A stretch of DNA of 30,255 nt. It comes from JAUVXJ01 sp034430275. Lineage in GTDB: Bacteria; Chloroflexota; Anaerolineae; UBA7937; B3-Chlor. Within the stretch, counting starts at the first letter, position 1. Each line of letters opens with the position of its first letter. The notes under the pieces were generated by a model. That model was not told the DNA's origin and did not search any database. It saw nothing but the letters and a program-made list of their open reading frames with translations. The DNA lies in assembly GCA_034430275.1 (NCBI GenBank), contig DAOUEW010000307.1:1-30255 (forward strand), read 5' to 3'. Of the stretch, positions 1-10,510 are shown piece by piece. The translations under genes were made by a program, and so were the position numbers.

Positions 1-824
1 TGATGAAGACCGACGAGTTGGTGGAGGTCATCTCCCGTCTTAAAGCGAAGTTCCCTGGTGTGCGCAGGGTGACGAGTTACGCTCGGGCCAGGACGGCGGC
101 CAGGAAGTCGCTGGACGATCTGAGACGACTGCACCAGGCTGGGCTGACTAGGCTGCACATCGGCCTGGAATCCGGCTACGATCCGCTGCTGGAGTACATG
201 CAGAAGGGTGTGACCGCCGACCTGGTCGTGGAGGGCGGTAGGAAGGTGGTGGAGTCTGGCATCTCGCTCTGTTTGTACGTGGTCCTGGGCCTGGGCGGCA
301 GACTGAGGCTGAAGGGAGAGGAGACGTGGCGTCTGCATGCTCTGGGGACGGCGCAGGTTCTGAACCAGGTCAACCCTGACTACATCAGGGTGAGGACTTT
401 GACCATCAAGCAGGGCATGCCTCTGTACGACAGGCTGGTGAGTGGCGAGTTCGAGGAGTCGGGCGACGCGGAGAAGGTGAGAGAGGAACAGTTGCTGGTA
501 GGCAGTCTGGAAGTGGCCAGCTACTTCGCCAGCGACCATTCCACCAACGTCCTGATGGACGTGCGGGGCCAGCTACCAGGGGACAAGGCGACCATGCTCT
601 CCATCATGGAGCGGTATCTGGAGCTGACGGAGGAGGAGCAGGTCAACTTCAGGTTGGGCACCTTGTTCAGCTACTTCGGATACGAGCCTAATTATCGTTC
701 GTTCAACGATTTCCTCGTGCCTACGAGGCGAGAGGCGGTCGCTGTGGTGATCGAGAACCTGGAGCAGGACCAGCCGGGGAGATCCAGACAACTGGTGACT
801 GACCTCAGCAGGATGTTGATCTGA
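1..824 (+). CDS. Radical SAM protein, C-terminal part (5' end outside window)
   Basis: The reading frame is open to the left edge. The first ATG visible (base 3) is probably internal, because the radical SAM CxxxCxxC motif that binds the [4Fe-4S] cluster is missing and should lie upstream. About 273 residues are present. The segment around residues 50-70 (LHIGLESGYDPLLEYMQKG) is the GLESG strand and following helix typical of the second half of a radical SAM barrel. It is followed by a strand with a glycine-rich end (VVLGLGG). The C-terminal part (FASDHSTNVL, GQLPGDKATMLSIM) resembles the tail of a widespread uncharacterised group of radical SAM Fe-S oxidoreductases. The substrate cannot be told. 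The stop codon overlaps the hydantoinase start by one base (TGATG), so the two are very likely co-translated. The radical SAM family is well supported; the exact reaction is unknown. Confidence 0.8.
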   Translation, partial: MKTDELVEVISRLKAKFPGVRRVTSYARARTAARKSLDDLRRLHQAGLTRLHIGLESGYDPLLEYMQKGVTADLVVEGGRKVVESGISLCLYVVLGLGGRLRLKGEETWRLHALGTAQVLNQVNPDYIRVRTLTIKQGMPLYDRLVSGEFEESGDAEKVREEQLLVGSLEVASYFASDHSTNVLMDVRGQLPGDKATMLSIMERYLELTEEEQVNFRLGTLFSYFGYEPNYRSFNDFLVPTRREAVAVVIENLEQDQPGRSRQLVTDLSRMLI

Positions 825-2200
825 TGGACACGGTGATCAGGAATGGAACCGTCGTAACCGCCAGTGACTCCTACCAGGCTGACCTGGGTATTGAGGGCGG
901 CAAGATCCGCGCCGTCGGCAAGGGCCTGGAGGGCGACGAGGTCATAGATGCTGATGGGCACTACGTGTTCCCCGGTGGGGTGGATGTCCACACGCATCTG
1001 GAGTTGTCTGTCGGAGGAGCGGTATCCAGCGACGACTTCGTCACCGGCACCATCGCCGCGGCCTGTGGCGGCACGACCACCATCATAGACTTCGCTGACC
1101 AGGAGCGTGGACACTCACTGCATGAGGCCTTGGAGGCGCGCCTCGAGCGAGCTGAAGGTAGAGCTGTCATCGACTTTGGCTTGCACGTGAGCATCACTGA
1201 TGCCACCGAGGAGGTGCTCGAGGAGGAGATGGCCGAGCTGGTGGACGCGGGCATCACCAGCTTCAAGCTCTACCTGGCCTACCCGGGGCGGTATATGATC
1301 GATGACCGCAGTTTCTTCAGGGTGCTCCTCAAGACGCGTGAGCTTGGTGCTCTGGTGTTGGTGCACGCGGAGAACGGCCCGGTGGTGGACTACCTGACCA
1401 ACAAGTATCTCTCCGAGGGGAAGACCTCTCCCGTGTGGCATGCCCTGAGTCGCCCTCCGGAGGCGGAGGCGGAGGCCACGGGCAGGGCGTTGTCCTTGGC
1501 CGCGATGGCCAATGCTCCGATCTACGTCGTCCATGTGACCTGTGCCCAGTCACTCGAGAGGGTCAAGGAGGCTCGCCGCAGGGGGTGGTTGGCCTTCGCC
1601 GAGACGTGTACGTCCTATCTGTTCTTCTCCAGGCAGGAGTACGAGAGACCGGGCCTGGAGGGAGCCAAGTACGTGGTGTGTCCGCCTCTGAGGGAAGAGG
1701 CCGACCAGGAGGCATTGTGGCGCGCGCTGGTCAGGGATGACCTCCAGGTCGTATCTACGGATCACTGCCCGTTCAATTTCGTGGGGCAGAAAGACCTGGG
1801 ACGCGAGAACTTCTCGTTGATCCCGGGCGGTATGCCTGGCATCGAGACTCGCGTGCCCTTGATCTACCACTTCGGTGTGAACCAGGGGCGCTTCTCCATC
1901 AACCGCTTCGTGGAGCTCGTGTCTGCCAGTCCGGCCCGTCTTCTGGGCCTGGCCCCTCAGAAAGGTACCGTCGCGGTGGGGGCCGATGCCGACCTGGTGA
2001 TCTTCGATCCTGACAAGCAGGTGACCCTGCGGCGGGAGAATCTGCACACGAACGTGGACTACAGCCCGTATGAAGACGTTACCGTGCGAGGTTATCCGGT
2101 GAGGACTCTCTCCAGGGGCAAGACGATCATGTTGAACGGTGAGTTCATGGGTCGGGAGGGAGATGGCCACTTCCTGCGCCGGAGGCGGTTTCTCATTTAG
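824..2200 (+). CDS. Dihydropyrimidinase / D-hydantoinase family amidohydrolase
   Basis: This 458-residue protein is the usual length for a cyclic-amide hydrolase that opens dihydropyrimidine or hydantoin rings. All binuclear-metal ligands expected for the family are visible: the HTH pair H56/H58 (GVDVHTHLE), the lysine that is carboxylated K148 (ITSFKLYLAY), H181 (VLVHAENG), H237 (YVVHVTC) and D313 (VSTDHCPF). The C-terminal beta domain (VGADADLVIFDP) is also typical. The AYPGRYMIDD stretch and the STDHCPF motif fit hydantoinase/dihydropyrimidinase better than dihydroorotase or allantoinase. The start ATG overlaps the upstream radical SAM stop, and an alpha/beta hydrolase follows 41 bases later in the same direction. 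No beta-ureidopropionase or carbamoylase lies next to it, so pyrimidine catabolism is not shown; the true ring substrate is open. Confidence 0.9.
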   Translation: MDTVIRNGTVVTASDSYQADLGIEGGKIRAVGKGLEGDEVIDADGHYVFPGGVDVHTHLELSVGGAVSSDDFVTGTIAAACGGTTTIIDFADQERGHSLHEALEARLERAEGRAVIDFGLHVSITDATEEVLEEEMAELVDAGITSFKLYLAYPGRYMIDDRSFFRVLLKTRELGALVLVHAENGPVVDYLTNKYLSEGKTSPVWHALSRPPEAEAEATGRALSLAAMANAPIYVVHVTCAQSLERVKEARRRGWLAFAETCTSYLFFSRQEYERPGLEGAKYVVCPPLREEADQEALWRALVRDDLQVVSTDHCPFNFVGQKDLGRENFSLIPGGMPGIETRVPLIYHFGVNQGRFSINRFVELVSASPARLLGLAPQKGTVAVGADADLVIFDPDKQVTLRRENLHTNVDYSPYEDVTVRGYPVRTLSRGKTIMLNGEFMGREGDGHFLRRRRFLI

Positions 2201-2241
2201 CTGTTGTCCTCTTCGATTCTTGCAGGGAAACGACGGTAGCC

Positions 2242-3087
2242 ATGGTACTTCCCAGGTATGAGGACCGCTACGTTGAGGTAGACGGTGGCAAGGTCCGCTA
2301 CTGGATGGAGGGCGACGGACCGGTCCTGCTCCTGGTGCACGGCCTGGCGTGCTCCGCTGAGTTCTGGCAGTGCAACGTGGGTCCTCTGGCAGAAGAGCAT
2401 CGTGTCTATGCCCTCGACTTGCCGGGGTTTGGGCTCTCGGACAAGGAGGTGGGGGACTTCTCGCTGGAGTACGCGGCCTGGTCTCTCAAGGCGTTCATGG
2501 ATGCCGTGGGCGTGGAGCGAGCTACCCTGGCCGGCAATTCCATGGGTGGAGTACTCTGTGCCCAGTTCGCAGTGCAGTTCCCCGAACGTACGGATGGCCT
2601 CATTCTGGTGGGCAGCGCCGGTTTCGGCAGGGAACTGAACCCCTTCTTGCGCACGTGGTCGGTCGCTGTGGTGGGTGACCTGGTCTTTCGCGTTTACCAG
2701 AGGGCCTTTCCCGCGCTGAGGAGGTGGGTGTTTTGCGACCCCAGCTCCATAGGCGGGGAGTGGGTCGAAGGTGCCGCGGCCATGCTAAGAATGCCCGGGG
2801 TGCGGGAGAACACCTTGAGGGCGGCACAGATGGGTATTGACCTGCACGGCCAACGCGAGGAGATGTTCCGTGACCTCCATACAGGGCTTGGCAGCGTTAC
2901 CGTGCCTACGCTCATCGTCTGGGGCGATCGCGACGTTGCCGTACCCGTTGCCCACGCCTACGTGGCAGAGAGGCTGATACCCCACGCGGAGGTGAGGATC
3001 ATGGAGCGCTGTGGGCACACACCTCAGGTGGAGCGACCAGAGGAGTTCAACAAGCTGGTGCTGGACTTCCTGAGCGCGCGAGGCTGA
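2242..3087 (+). CDS. Alpha/beta hydrolase fold protein
   Basis: This is a 281-residue soluble serine hydrolase without a signal peptide. The oxyanion-hole segment LLLVHGLACS lies at residues 29-38. The nucleophile elbow GNSMGG puts the catalytic serine at S100. The acid is D231 in WGDRDVAVP and the histidine is H259 in RCGHTPQVERPEEF, so the triad is complete. A cap region of about 70 residues (130-210) separates the core strands. The family includes esterases, C-C bond hydrolases and epoxide or haloalkane-type hydrolases; the sequence alone does not choose between them. The gene follows the hydantoinase by 41 bases on the same strand and is probably the last gene of that operon, since the next gene converges on it. 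ATG 2242 gives a family-typical N-terminus. Confidence 0.85.
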   Translation: MVLPRYEDRYVEVDGGKVRYWMEGDGPVLLLVHGLACSAEFWQCNVGPLAEEHRVYALDLPGFGLSDKEVGDFSLEYAAWSLKAFMDAVGVERATLAGNSMGGVLCAQFAVQFPERTDGLILVGSAGFGRELNPFLRTWSVAVVGDLVFRVYQRAFPALRRWVFCDPSSIGGEWVEGAAAMLRMPGVRENTLRAAQMGIDLHGQREEMFRDLHTGLGSVTVPTLIVWGDRDVAVPVAHAYVAERLIPHAEVRIMERCGHTPQVERPEEFNKLVLDFLSARG

Positions 3088-3323
3088 AGAGGGCGCGGTA
3101 CGCAGAAAGCCTGCGAGGCTCGCACACGCGCTGGCCCCACGAGAACCTCGGCCGAGGGACGTTCCTGGCCCGCCTCTCCGCGTCAGGTGGCCCTCTCAAG
3201 GGCCGGGCTCGTTGCCCCACTTGTGGCCTGCCGCAGTGGCCAGCTCCTGTCACCGACGGCCACGCTCTGACCGAGACCGCGATCTACTTCGCTGTACGGT
3301 ACCAGCGCAGACCTGCGCCCGGG
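3088..3323. other. Intergenic region between convergent genes
   Basis: This 236-base stretch separates two genes that end towards each other. It holds small GC-rich inverted repeats (AGCCT-GCG-AGGCT at 3110-3122 and CCTCGG/CCGAGG near 3145-3156), but none is followed by a T-run, so no intrinsic terminator can be called. No coding potential was recognised. Confidence 0.6.
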
Positions 3324-5207
3324 TCACTCCTCCGACAGGACGATGATCTCATCCTGTTCCGCGAAGGTAACGGGGACGGATTTGTCGGGGTTCAGGATCA
3401 CGCCATACGCCTTTGCCGCGTCATACGCGTGGGCCTGGATCCGGTATCCCAGCGCAGTCTCGCCGCCACGCCGCGCCGAGTCCACGACTGTATAGAAGTT
3501 GAGCGGCATGCCTGGTTTGACATAGCTCGCGGCGGGCTTGAGATAGATCTCCGATCCCTCCGGGTCGAAGAGATCGGCGAAGACTGCTCCGAGCTGCTTG
3601 TTCTCGGAGATCTGTGATACGACCAGGCTGACGAGCCGGTCGCTGACCACATAATCGTCGGCCCGTGTGACCTGAGCCAGATCTCGGTTACGAATGTCCA
3701 GCATCTCGGAGACGATGGAGAACGAGTATCCGTTGTGATCGGCGATGTCGCGCAGATGCAGCAGGGTGATCAGCGTGCGTGCGTCGGCCTGCTGGACATC
3801 GAGCACGTCGGAGTATGACAGAAGGATCAAATGATCACAGGTCTCGAAGGGCAATCCGTCCAACGTGCGCCGGTCGGTGATGTCCCCCCGCTGGAAGCCG
3901 ACCGTTTGATTCCGTGCTGCGCCACAATGCTCCGCGATCTTGGCTTCGACATCCACAGAATCGGCCACCACGGTGACCGAGGAGCCAGGAGCTACGTACT
4001 GATCAAGTTCGTTGATGATGAACGGTGCGCGAGAATTCCAGCCCAGCATGAGCACGTGCTCAGGGACGGCTTCCACGGGTTCGATGGTTTGGATGGCCTG
4101 TTCCTGGATTGCCAGGTCTGCCAACCCTGAGAGTTGAACTGTGTCATCGTCCTCGGAAATGGCGATGATCTGATCTCCGTCTCGGATGACGGTGTCCATT
4201 GGTGGGTTGAGCTTGGGTTCGCCTCCGCCAAGACAGAGTCCCATCGGGGCCGAGTCTTCGTACGCCAACAAGGCCTCGCCAAAGGTCTTTCCTACGAGGC
4301 CAGGCTCGACCTTGAAGTAGATCTCGTCACCTGCAAAGTTCATCAGTTCGGTGTAGACCACTGAGAGGCCGGATTGCCGGCAGGTTTGTGCCGTTATTCG
4401 CCCTATCAGATGGCCCGTCAACACCAGTTCCGCTTCGTCGCGCCCGACTATTCGCGCTGCTTGGAGATTCTTCGGGTCGCGGATGTCAGCGACGATATGA
4501 TAAGGATCGGATCTGCGATTGGGGTTATTGGTGATCGCCAACATGGTCTTGATCACGCTCGAATCCGGATCGTCCGTCTCGGGCGCCAGGACGATGATCG
4601 ATTTGGCTGTGTGGAGGCTGACAACATCCAGATGGCCCATCTCCATCGGGTCTCCGCGCCGGCAGACGATCCGCGTGCGGCCCGTGTCTCCCACTTTGTC
4701 GTGGATCTCCTCTTCCATTTCCACTTTGCTCTTGTCGCCGAGAATGACGATACAGGGCTTTGGTTGGTTCTCGTTCGCCACCAGCAGTTCAGAGATGATG
4801 GGAAACACCTTCTCTGACCAGCCGAGGATGACGGTGTGGCCCCTCTCGATGACTCTCGATCGCCCTTTGCGTAGATCTTCGATCCTGTTGGCGATGCCCG
4901 TGGCCAACAAGCCGACGAGAATGCTGGTCACGAAGATCCCGCTGAAGGCGACGAATACGGCAGCCAGCCGGAAAGACCAACTCTCGCCCGTCCAGGTGTC
5001 CGTGTCCAGACTCAGCATCAAGTACGACCAGAACTGCTCAACGAAGCTCGCTTCGGGGGATAGTCTGGCGACCCACACGACGACAGACGCGAAGAACGTC
5101 AGTAGCAGGGTAACCAGGGCCAGCCAGCCAATCATGGCGACGGTGCCCCTCGACATAAGGTTGTCGAAGGCGTATCGAACTCGGTCGAGCAATGAGGGCT
5201 CGTTCAT
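3324..5207 (-). CDS. CASTOR/POLLUX-like ion channel with RCK (TrkA-N) domains
   Basis: The protein has about 627 residues from the ATG at 5207. That start is preferred over a GTG at 5264 because GGGAGG lies about 7 bases before it. Two N-terminal membrane helices (about 21-48 and 80-106) flank a short pore-like segment (about 56-75, FWSYLMLSLDTDTWTG). A large cytoplasmic part follows, with two Rossmann-like RCK units starting near GHTVILGWSEKVFPII (about 125) and EHVLMLGWNSRAPFII (about 380). This layout matches the CASTOR/POLLUX/SYM8 family, a group of RCK-gated cation channels related to plant nuclear channels. The potassium filter TVGYG is absent, as expected for that family, so ion selectivity is uncertain. 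The gene lies 68 bases downstream of an MscS-type channel on the same strand, suggesting a joint role in ion or turgor balance. Confidence 0.85.
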   Translation of the reverse strand: MNEPSLLDRVRYAFDNLMSRGTVAMIGWLALVTLLLTFFASVVVWVARLSPEASFVEQFWSYLMLSLDTDTWTGESWSFRLAAVFVAFSGIFVTSILVGLLATGIANRIEDLRKGRSRVIERGHTVILGWSEKVFPIISELLVANENQPKPCIVILGDKSKVEMEEEIHDKVGDTGRTRIVCRRGDPMEMGHLDVVSLHTAKSIIVLAPETDDPDSSVIKTMLAITNNPNRRSDPYHIVADIRDPKNLQAARIVGRDEAELVLTGHLIGRITAQTCRQSGLSVVYTELMNFAGDEIYFKVEPGLVGKTFGEALLAYEDSAPMGLCLGGGEPKLNPPMDTVIRDGDQIIAISEDDDTVQLSGLADLAIQEQAIQTIEPVEAVPEHVLMLGWNSRAPFIINELDQYVAPGSSVTVVADSVDVEAKIAEHCGAARNQTVGFQRGDITDRRTLDGLPFETCDHLILLSYSDVLDVQQADARTLITLLHLRDIADHNGYSFSIVSEMLDIRNRDLAQVTRADDYVVSDRLVSLVVSQISENKQLGAVFADLFDPEGSEIYLKPAASYVKPGMPLNFYTVVDSARRGGETALGYRIQAHAYDAAKAYGVILNPDKSVPVTFAEQDEIIVLSEE

Positions 5208-5275
5208 GGTACGACCTCCCGCATCAGTGTCTTGGAGTCTCGATTGCCGGTGCACATCGCGCACCGATGGCCTGT

Positions 5276-6499
5276 CTACTGCTGACGCTCGACCAGAGCG
5301 CGGAAATCGGCCCCTGTGGGCTCCTGGAACACGCGCAGGTCGAATTGCGGCAGCGTCCCTACCAGATGGTCAATGATCTCCGCCTGAATCGCCTCGTACG
5401 CGGCCCATTCCACCGTCTTGGTGAACACGTAGATCTCCAGCGGCAGGCCCGTCGGGCCTGGGGCCAACTGATGCACCAGCAGGATCATCCCCTCTTGATG
5501 TAGATCTGGACGGCTGCTCAGGTAGTTGGTGACATAAGCCTGGAACACTTCCATGTTGGTGATCTGGGGCGTGGTGGATGGACTCTCGACACCCTCGGGT
5601 GCAGAACCAGGTTGGCTGACCTCGGACAGCTTGGCTTCGACGTAGTCCTTGATCAGGGGGATGCCCTTGAAACGTTCGAGCATCTCTCGGTCACAGAACC
5701 TGACAGTGTTCAGGTCGATGTGGATGGCGCGCTTGATACGTCGTCCACCGCTCTCCTCCATACCCCGCCAGTTCCTGAAGGGATCCTCGAGTAGCTTGTA
5801 CGTGGGGATCACGGTGATGGTCTTATCCCAGTTCTGGACCTTCACTGTGTGCAGGGAGATGTTTAGAACGGAACCATCCGCCCCAAACGATGGCATCTCG
5901 ATCCAGTCACCCTCCCTCACCAGGTCATTGGAGCTGATCTGAAGGCTGGCCACGAACGAAAGCATAGTGTCACGGAACATCAGCACCAGCAGGGCCATGA
6001 CCACCCCCAGCCCGCTCAGCAGGACCACTGGCGACTGGCCTGTCAGGACTGAGGCCGTCACGATGAGGGCACCGGCGATGATGAGGAGCTTGGCCAGATC
6101 GAGGTAGCTCTGGATGGAGACACCATGGTAACGGTCGCTGGCCTCGTAGATCGCGTTCAGTCCGTTGAGAATGGAGTTGACGGTGATCACCACGAGCCAA
6201 AGGACGATCAGCAACACGACTTGGCGAATGATGTGGGTGCTCTCGGGGAGCAGGCCCGCGAGGTAGTAGATCACCAGCAGCGGCGCGACCCAGGCGAATC
6301 GAAACGGCCGCAACTTATCCACCATCACATCATCGTACTTGTTCTCGGTGCGCATTGAGAGGTACACCAAACCCCGGGCGATGAAATAGCGGGCAATCAC
6401 AAACACTACCACGCTCAGGATCAGCACTGCGCCGCCCAGGACCCAGGGCATCAGTGTCGGATCCAGGTCCAGCAAGGATTGGATGTTTTCAGCGGTCAT
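5276..6499 (-). CDS. MscS-family mechanosensitive ion channel (YbdG/MscM-like)
   Basis: This is a 407-residue membrane protein. The N-terminal half carries about five hydrophobic helices. The pore-lining helix and following beta domain are recognisable at GLGVVMALLVLMFRDTMLSFVASLQISSNDLVREGDWIEMPSFGADG, split here as GLGVVMALLVLMFRDT then LQISSNDLVREGDWIEMP; this is the MscS core. Length and the long cytoplasmic C-terminal region fit the YbdG/MscM subgroup (about 415 residues in E. coli) better than the short 286-residue MscS. Such channels open on membrane tension and release solutes during hypo-osmotic shock. ATG 6499 is preceded by GGAG at about 9 bases. It is followed by the CASTOR-like channel gene on the same strand, so both are probably on one transcript. 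A 208-base gap separates it from the gene upstream. Confidence 0.88.
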   Translation of the reverse strand: MTAENIQSLLDLDPTLMPWVLGGAVLILSVVVFVIARYFIARGLVYLSMRTENKYDDVMVDKLRPFRFAWVAPLLVIYYLAGLLPESTHIIRQVVLLIVLWLVVITVNSILNGLNAIYEASDRYHGVSIQSYLDLAKLLIIAGALIVTASVLTGQSPVVLLSGLGVVMALLVLMFRDTMLSFVASLQISSNDLVREGDWIEMPSFGADGSVLNISLHTVKVQNWDKTITVIPTYKLLEDPFRNWRGMEESGGRRIKRAIHIDLNTVRFCDREMLERFKGIPLIKDYVEAKLSEVSQPGSAPEGVESPSTTPQITNMEVFQAYVTNYLSSRPDLHQEGMILLVHQLAPGPTGLPLEIYVFTKTVEWAAYEAIQAEIIDHLVGTLPQFDLRVFQEPTGADFRALVERQQ

Positions 6500-6707
6500 A
6501 CGCTCGACTCCGATTAGCGGTCTTGTTCACTAGAGAGTGTGCCCATCTGGCCTTCGAGCCGTCTCCTCGGCACGAGGAGCCTTCTCTCCGGCGCGCCCCG
6601 TCAGAGGTTCGAGAGTAGCCCCTTGTGGCCGCGCAAAAGCACATCGTGAGGCCACCCCTACGACGGAGGGACGCCAAGTCCGGCGTAGCGAATCTCCTAT
6701 GCCGGGG

Positions 6708-8180
6708 TCACGACGTGGCTCTGAACACCAGTCTGCCCTCCACCTCGCTCTTGAGGTTCTGGTTGTTCCTCAGATACTCCTCCAAGACGTCTCGGGCCGA
6801 CGTGGTGACGATCGAAGCTGGCTGAATGGTGGTCAGTTCTTCGTTCGTGAGTCCGAGATTGGGCTCCGAGTTCGTGTAATGATACCCCTGCAAGCAGATC
6901 GTGTACTGCTGGCTCTCGTTCACCGGCTCTCCGCCCACGGCGAGGGAATCCAGTTCGCTCGAAGCGTCCACGTAGACCGCCTTCACACCTTGGTTGACCT
7001 GGTAGCACTCGCCCTCACCATCCCTGTTCTCCAGCCGCATGATGTGGGAGAAGATACGCTTGAGTTGGGCGCCGGTGATGGCGAGCTTGAACAGAGTGTC
7101 GTCGAAGGCGAAGATGCTCCTCAGGTTTCCCAGTGTGACCAGGGGGCCCAGTTCGGTGCCCCTGATCGACCCGCTGCCCAGGAACATCACGTCCGCCTGG
7201 GCACGCTGCGCGAAGATGTCGGCGAAGAGGTTGCCGAGAGCCGTCTCCTCCTCTCGACGTGGATGAGTGAGCTTTCGTGCGAGCCGAGAGACGATCGTGT
7301 TGTATTTCCTGTCCACTTCTTCCTTGAAAGAGTCGATGAATGCCGTCAGTTCCGCGTCGGGCTCTGCCAGAGAGCTGTCCACGGGGATGAGCTGCCATTT
7401 CCACTCTACGATACTGTTGGTGTCGTCGTCCACCACGATGTCGAAGCGGCCGATCTGATCGGTGCCCGTGCCCGCTTGGGCGATGAGGATGTCGTTGACG
7501 ACGGCCGGCTGCTCCAGGATGGTGTGGGAGTGGCCGCCGATGATCATGTCCACGCCCCACTCCGGTTCTAGCATGGCGGCAAGCTCCTTGTCGGAGTCGA
7601 AACCGATGTGAGTAAGGAGAATCGTCAGGTCGATATCCTCATCTTTGTAGGCGTTGCAGATCCTGCCAACCTCCCGGTTTGCCTCCTCCAGGGTGATAAA
7701 GGTGCCAATCTGACTGTCCATCATCAACGACTGGATGACCGTTTCCGTGAGGATGCCTATGAACATGATATCGAAGCCGGCTACGCTGAGGACGAGGTAG
7801 GGGCGCATCAGCCTCCTGTTGTACTTTCTGATGTAGAGGTTGGCGTTGACGATGGGGAAGTTGGCCATCTTCTCCAGGAACAGCAGGTGAGGCAACCCAT
7901 AGTCGACCTCGTGGTTGCCGAGGGTGACCACGTCCGGGGCCAGGTAGTTCATGATCTCGATGGTAGATATGCCTCTGTACTCCGAGTCGATAATCGAGCC
8001 CTGGAGCATGTCCCCCGAGATGACGTAGAGGACGTTTTCCTCTTCCCGTCGGACTCTGCTGATGTAACCTGAGAGCAGAGCCAGCCCTCCTATCAGGTTG
8101 CCTTCAGCACCCCCGACCTCGGCGAGGAAATCTCCGTGCATGTCGTTGGAGTGTAAGATAGTGAACTTCTTCGTGTTCAT
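6708..8180 (-). CDS. 5'-nucleotidase / UshA-family metallophosphoesterase, apparently cytoplasmic
   Basis: The 490-residue protein has the two-domain layout of the UshA/5'-nucleotidase family, which hydrolyses nucleotides, UDP-sugars or cyclic nucleotides. The N-terminal metallophosphatase domain shows D13 and H15 (HSNDMHGDF), D57 (SGDMLQGS), N89/H90 (TLGNHEVDYG), H191 (LLTHIGFDSD) and H217/H219 (IIGGHSHT), a complete dimetal set. The C-terminal substrate domain (about 320-480) begins near REEETALGNLFADIF. The N-terminus MNTKKFTILH goes straight into the first strand, so no signal peptide is visible, unlike the secreted members of the family. The start has a strong AAGGAGT about 7 bases upstream. 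It lies 63 bases after the mutase gene and may be the last gene of the operon with cobO. The real substrate is not determined. Confidence 0.87.
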   Translation of the reverse strand: MNTKKFTILHSNDMHGDFLAEVGGAEGNLIGGLALLSGYISRVRREEENVLYVISGDMLQGSIIDSEYRGISTIEIMNYLAPDVVTLGNHEVDYGLPHLLFLEKMANFPIVNANLYIRKYNRRLMRPYLVLSVAGFDIMFIGILTETVIQSLMMDSQIGTFITLEEANREVGRICNAYKDEDIDLTILLTHIGFDSDKELAAMLEPEWGVDMIIGGHSHTILEQPAVVNDILIAQAGTGTDQIGRFDIVVDDDTNSIVEWKWQLIPVDSSLAEPDAELTAFIDSFKEEVDRKYNTIVSRLARKLTHPRREEETALGNLFADIFAQRAQADVMFLGSGSIRGTELGPLVTLGNLRSIFAFDDTLFKLAITGAQLKRIFSHIMRLENRDGEGECYQVNQGVKAVYVDASSELDSLAVGGEPVNESQQYTICLQGYHYTNSEPNLGLTNEELTTIQPASIVTTSARDVLEEYLRNNQNLKSEVEGRLVFRATS

Positions 8181-8243
8181 AAGGTTGACTCCTTCCGTTA
8201 TGCGAAATGGCCATACCCTGGTCGAGGTCGGCCATGCCCTCCC

Positions 8244-9923
<1,680 letters not shown>

Positions 9924-9934
9924 CTAGTTCCCCC

Positions 9935-10510
9935 TCAGTAGTCTATGCCTCGTCGGCTGATGAGGCCCTTCTGGTACGGGTGCTTGATCTCCCTCATCTC
10001 CGTCACCAGGTCGGCTCGCGCGATGATCTCGGGATGGGCGTATCGGCCGGTTAGAATGAGCTCGACGTGCTCTGGCTTCTCGTCGAGCAGAGAGAGCACG
10101 TCCTCTAGAGGGATCAGCTTCCACTCCAGGGCCACGTTGATCTCGTCCAGGATCACGAGGTCGTACTCACCGCCCATGATGATCTCGCGGCTGTGCTCCA
10201 GCCCCTCTTGAGCCATGCGGATGTCCACAGGGTCGGGGTGCCTCTTGTTCACGTAGTCTGGGCGACCGAACTGCCTGATGGTCACGTTCGCTGGCTTGTC
10301 CACCGTCTCCAGTTCGCCGTAGTAGGGCCAGCCTTTCATGAACTGTATGATGTAGACCTTCAAACCCTGACCGGCGGCACGCATGGCCTGGCCCAGGGCG
10401 GCGGTGGTCTTGCCCTTTCCGTGCCCCGTATAGACGTGGATGAGGCCCTTCTGGGAGCCTCCGTTTGCTAGCTCTGAGCGAATGTGACGTTCTTCAGCAG
10501 TTCTCGACAT
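9935..10510 (-). CDS. cobO: Cob(I)yrinic acid a,c-diamide / ATP:corrinoid adenosyltransferase (CobO/BtuR type)
   Basis: The 191-residue protein adds the 5'-deoxyadenosyl group of ATP to reduced corrinoids, making adenosylcobalamin. The P-loop VYTGHGKGKTT (about residues 27-37) is the hallmark of the CobO/CobA/BtuR class, and YIIQFMKGWPYYGE and DLVILDEINVALEWKLI are typical downstream blocks. Length fits the family (170-200). The ATG at 10510 is the last plausible start before the P-loop. It lies inside the end of the upstream gene, giving a 43-base overlap; an in-frame longer version (to 10642) would add 44 residues lacking family similarity. The mutase gene begins 11 bases after its stop. 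This places the enzyme that makes the cofactor directly before an enzyme that uses it. A salvage role is likely, as no other cobalamin biosynthesis gene is seen nearby. Confidence 0.92.
   Translation of the reverse strand: MSRTAEERHIRSELANGGSQKGLIHVYTGHGKGKTTAALGQAMRAAGQGLKVYIIQFMKGWPYYGELETVDKPANVTIRQFGRPDYVNKRHPDPVDIRMAQEGLEHSREIIMGGEYDLVILDEINVALEWKLIPLEDVLSLLDEKPEHVELILTGRYAHPEIIARADLVTEMREIKHPYQKGLISRRGIDY

Noticed and set aside
824..2200. Dihydroorotase or allantoinase
   Set aside because: The carboxylated-lysine block SFKLYLAYPGRYMIDD and the STDHCPF motif fit hydantoinase/dihydropyrimidinase better, and no pyrimidine biosynthesis or allantoin genes are nearby.
4519..5376. Long open frame antisense to the channel genes
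   Set aside because: It lies entirely opposite two well-supported genes, its protein is rich in Arg, Ser and Thr with no recognisable domain, and it has no ribosome-binding site. The same holds for long antisense frames at 6537-7571, 12170-13195 and 27865-28800.
6600..6660. tRNA-like GAGGTTCGAGAG segment
   Set aside because: The TTCGA pentamer is present, but no acceptor, D or anticodon stem can be built around it.
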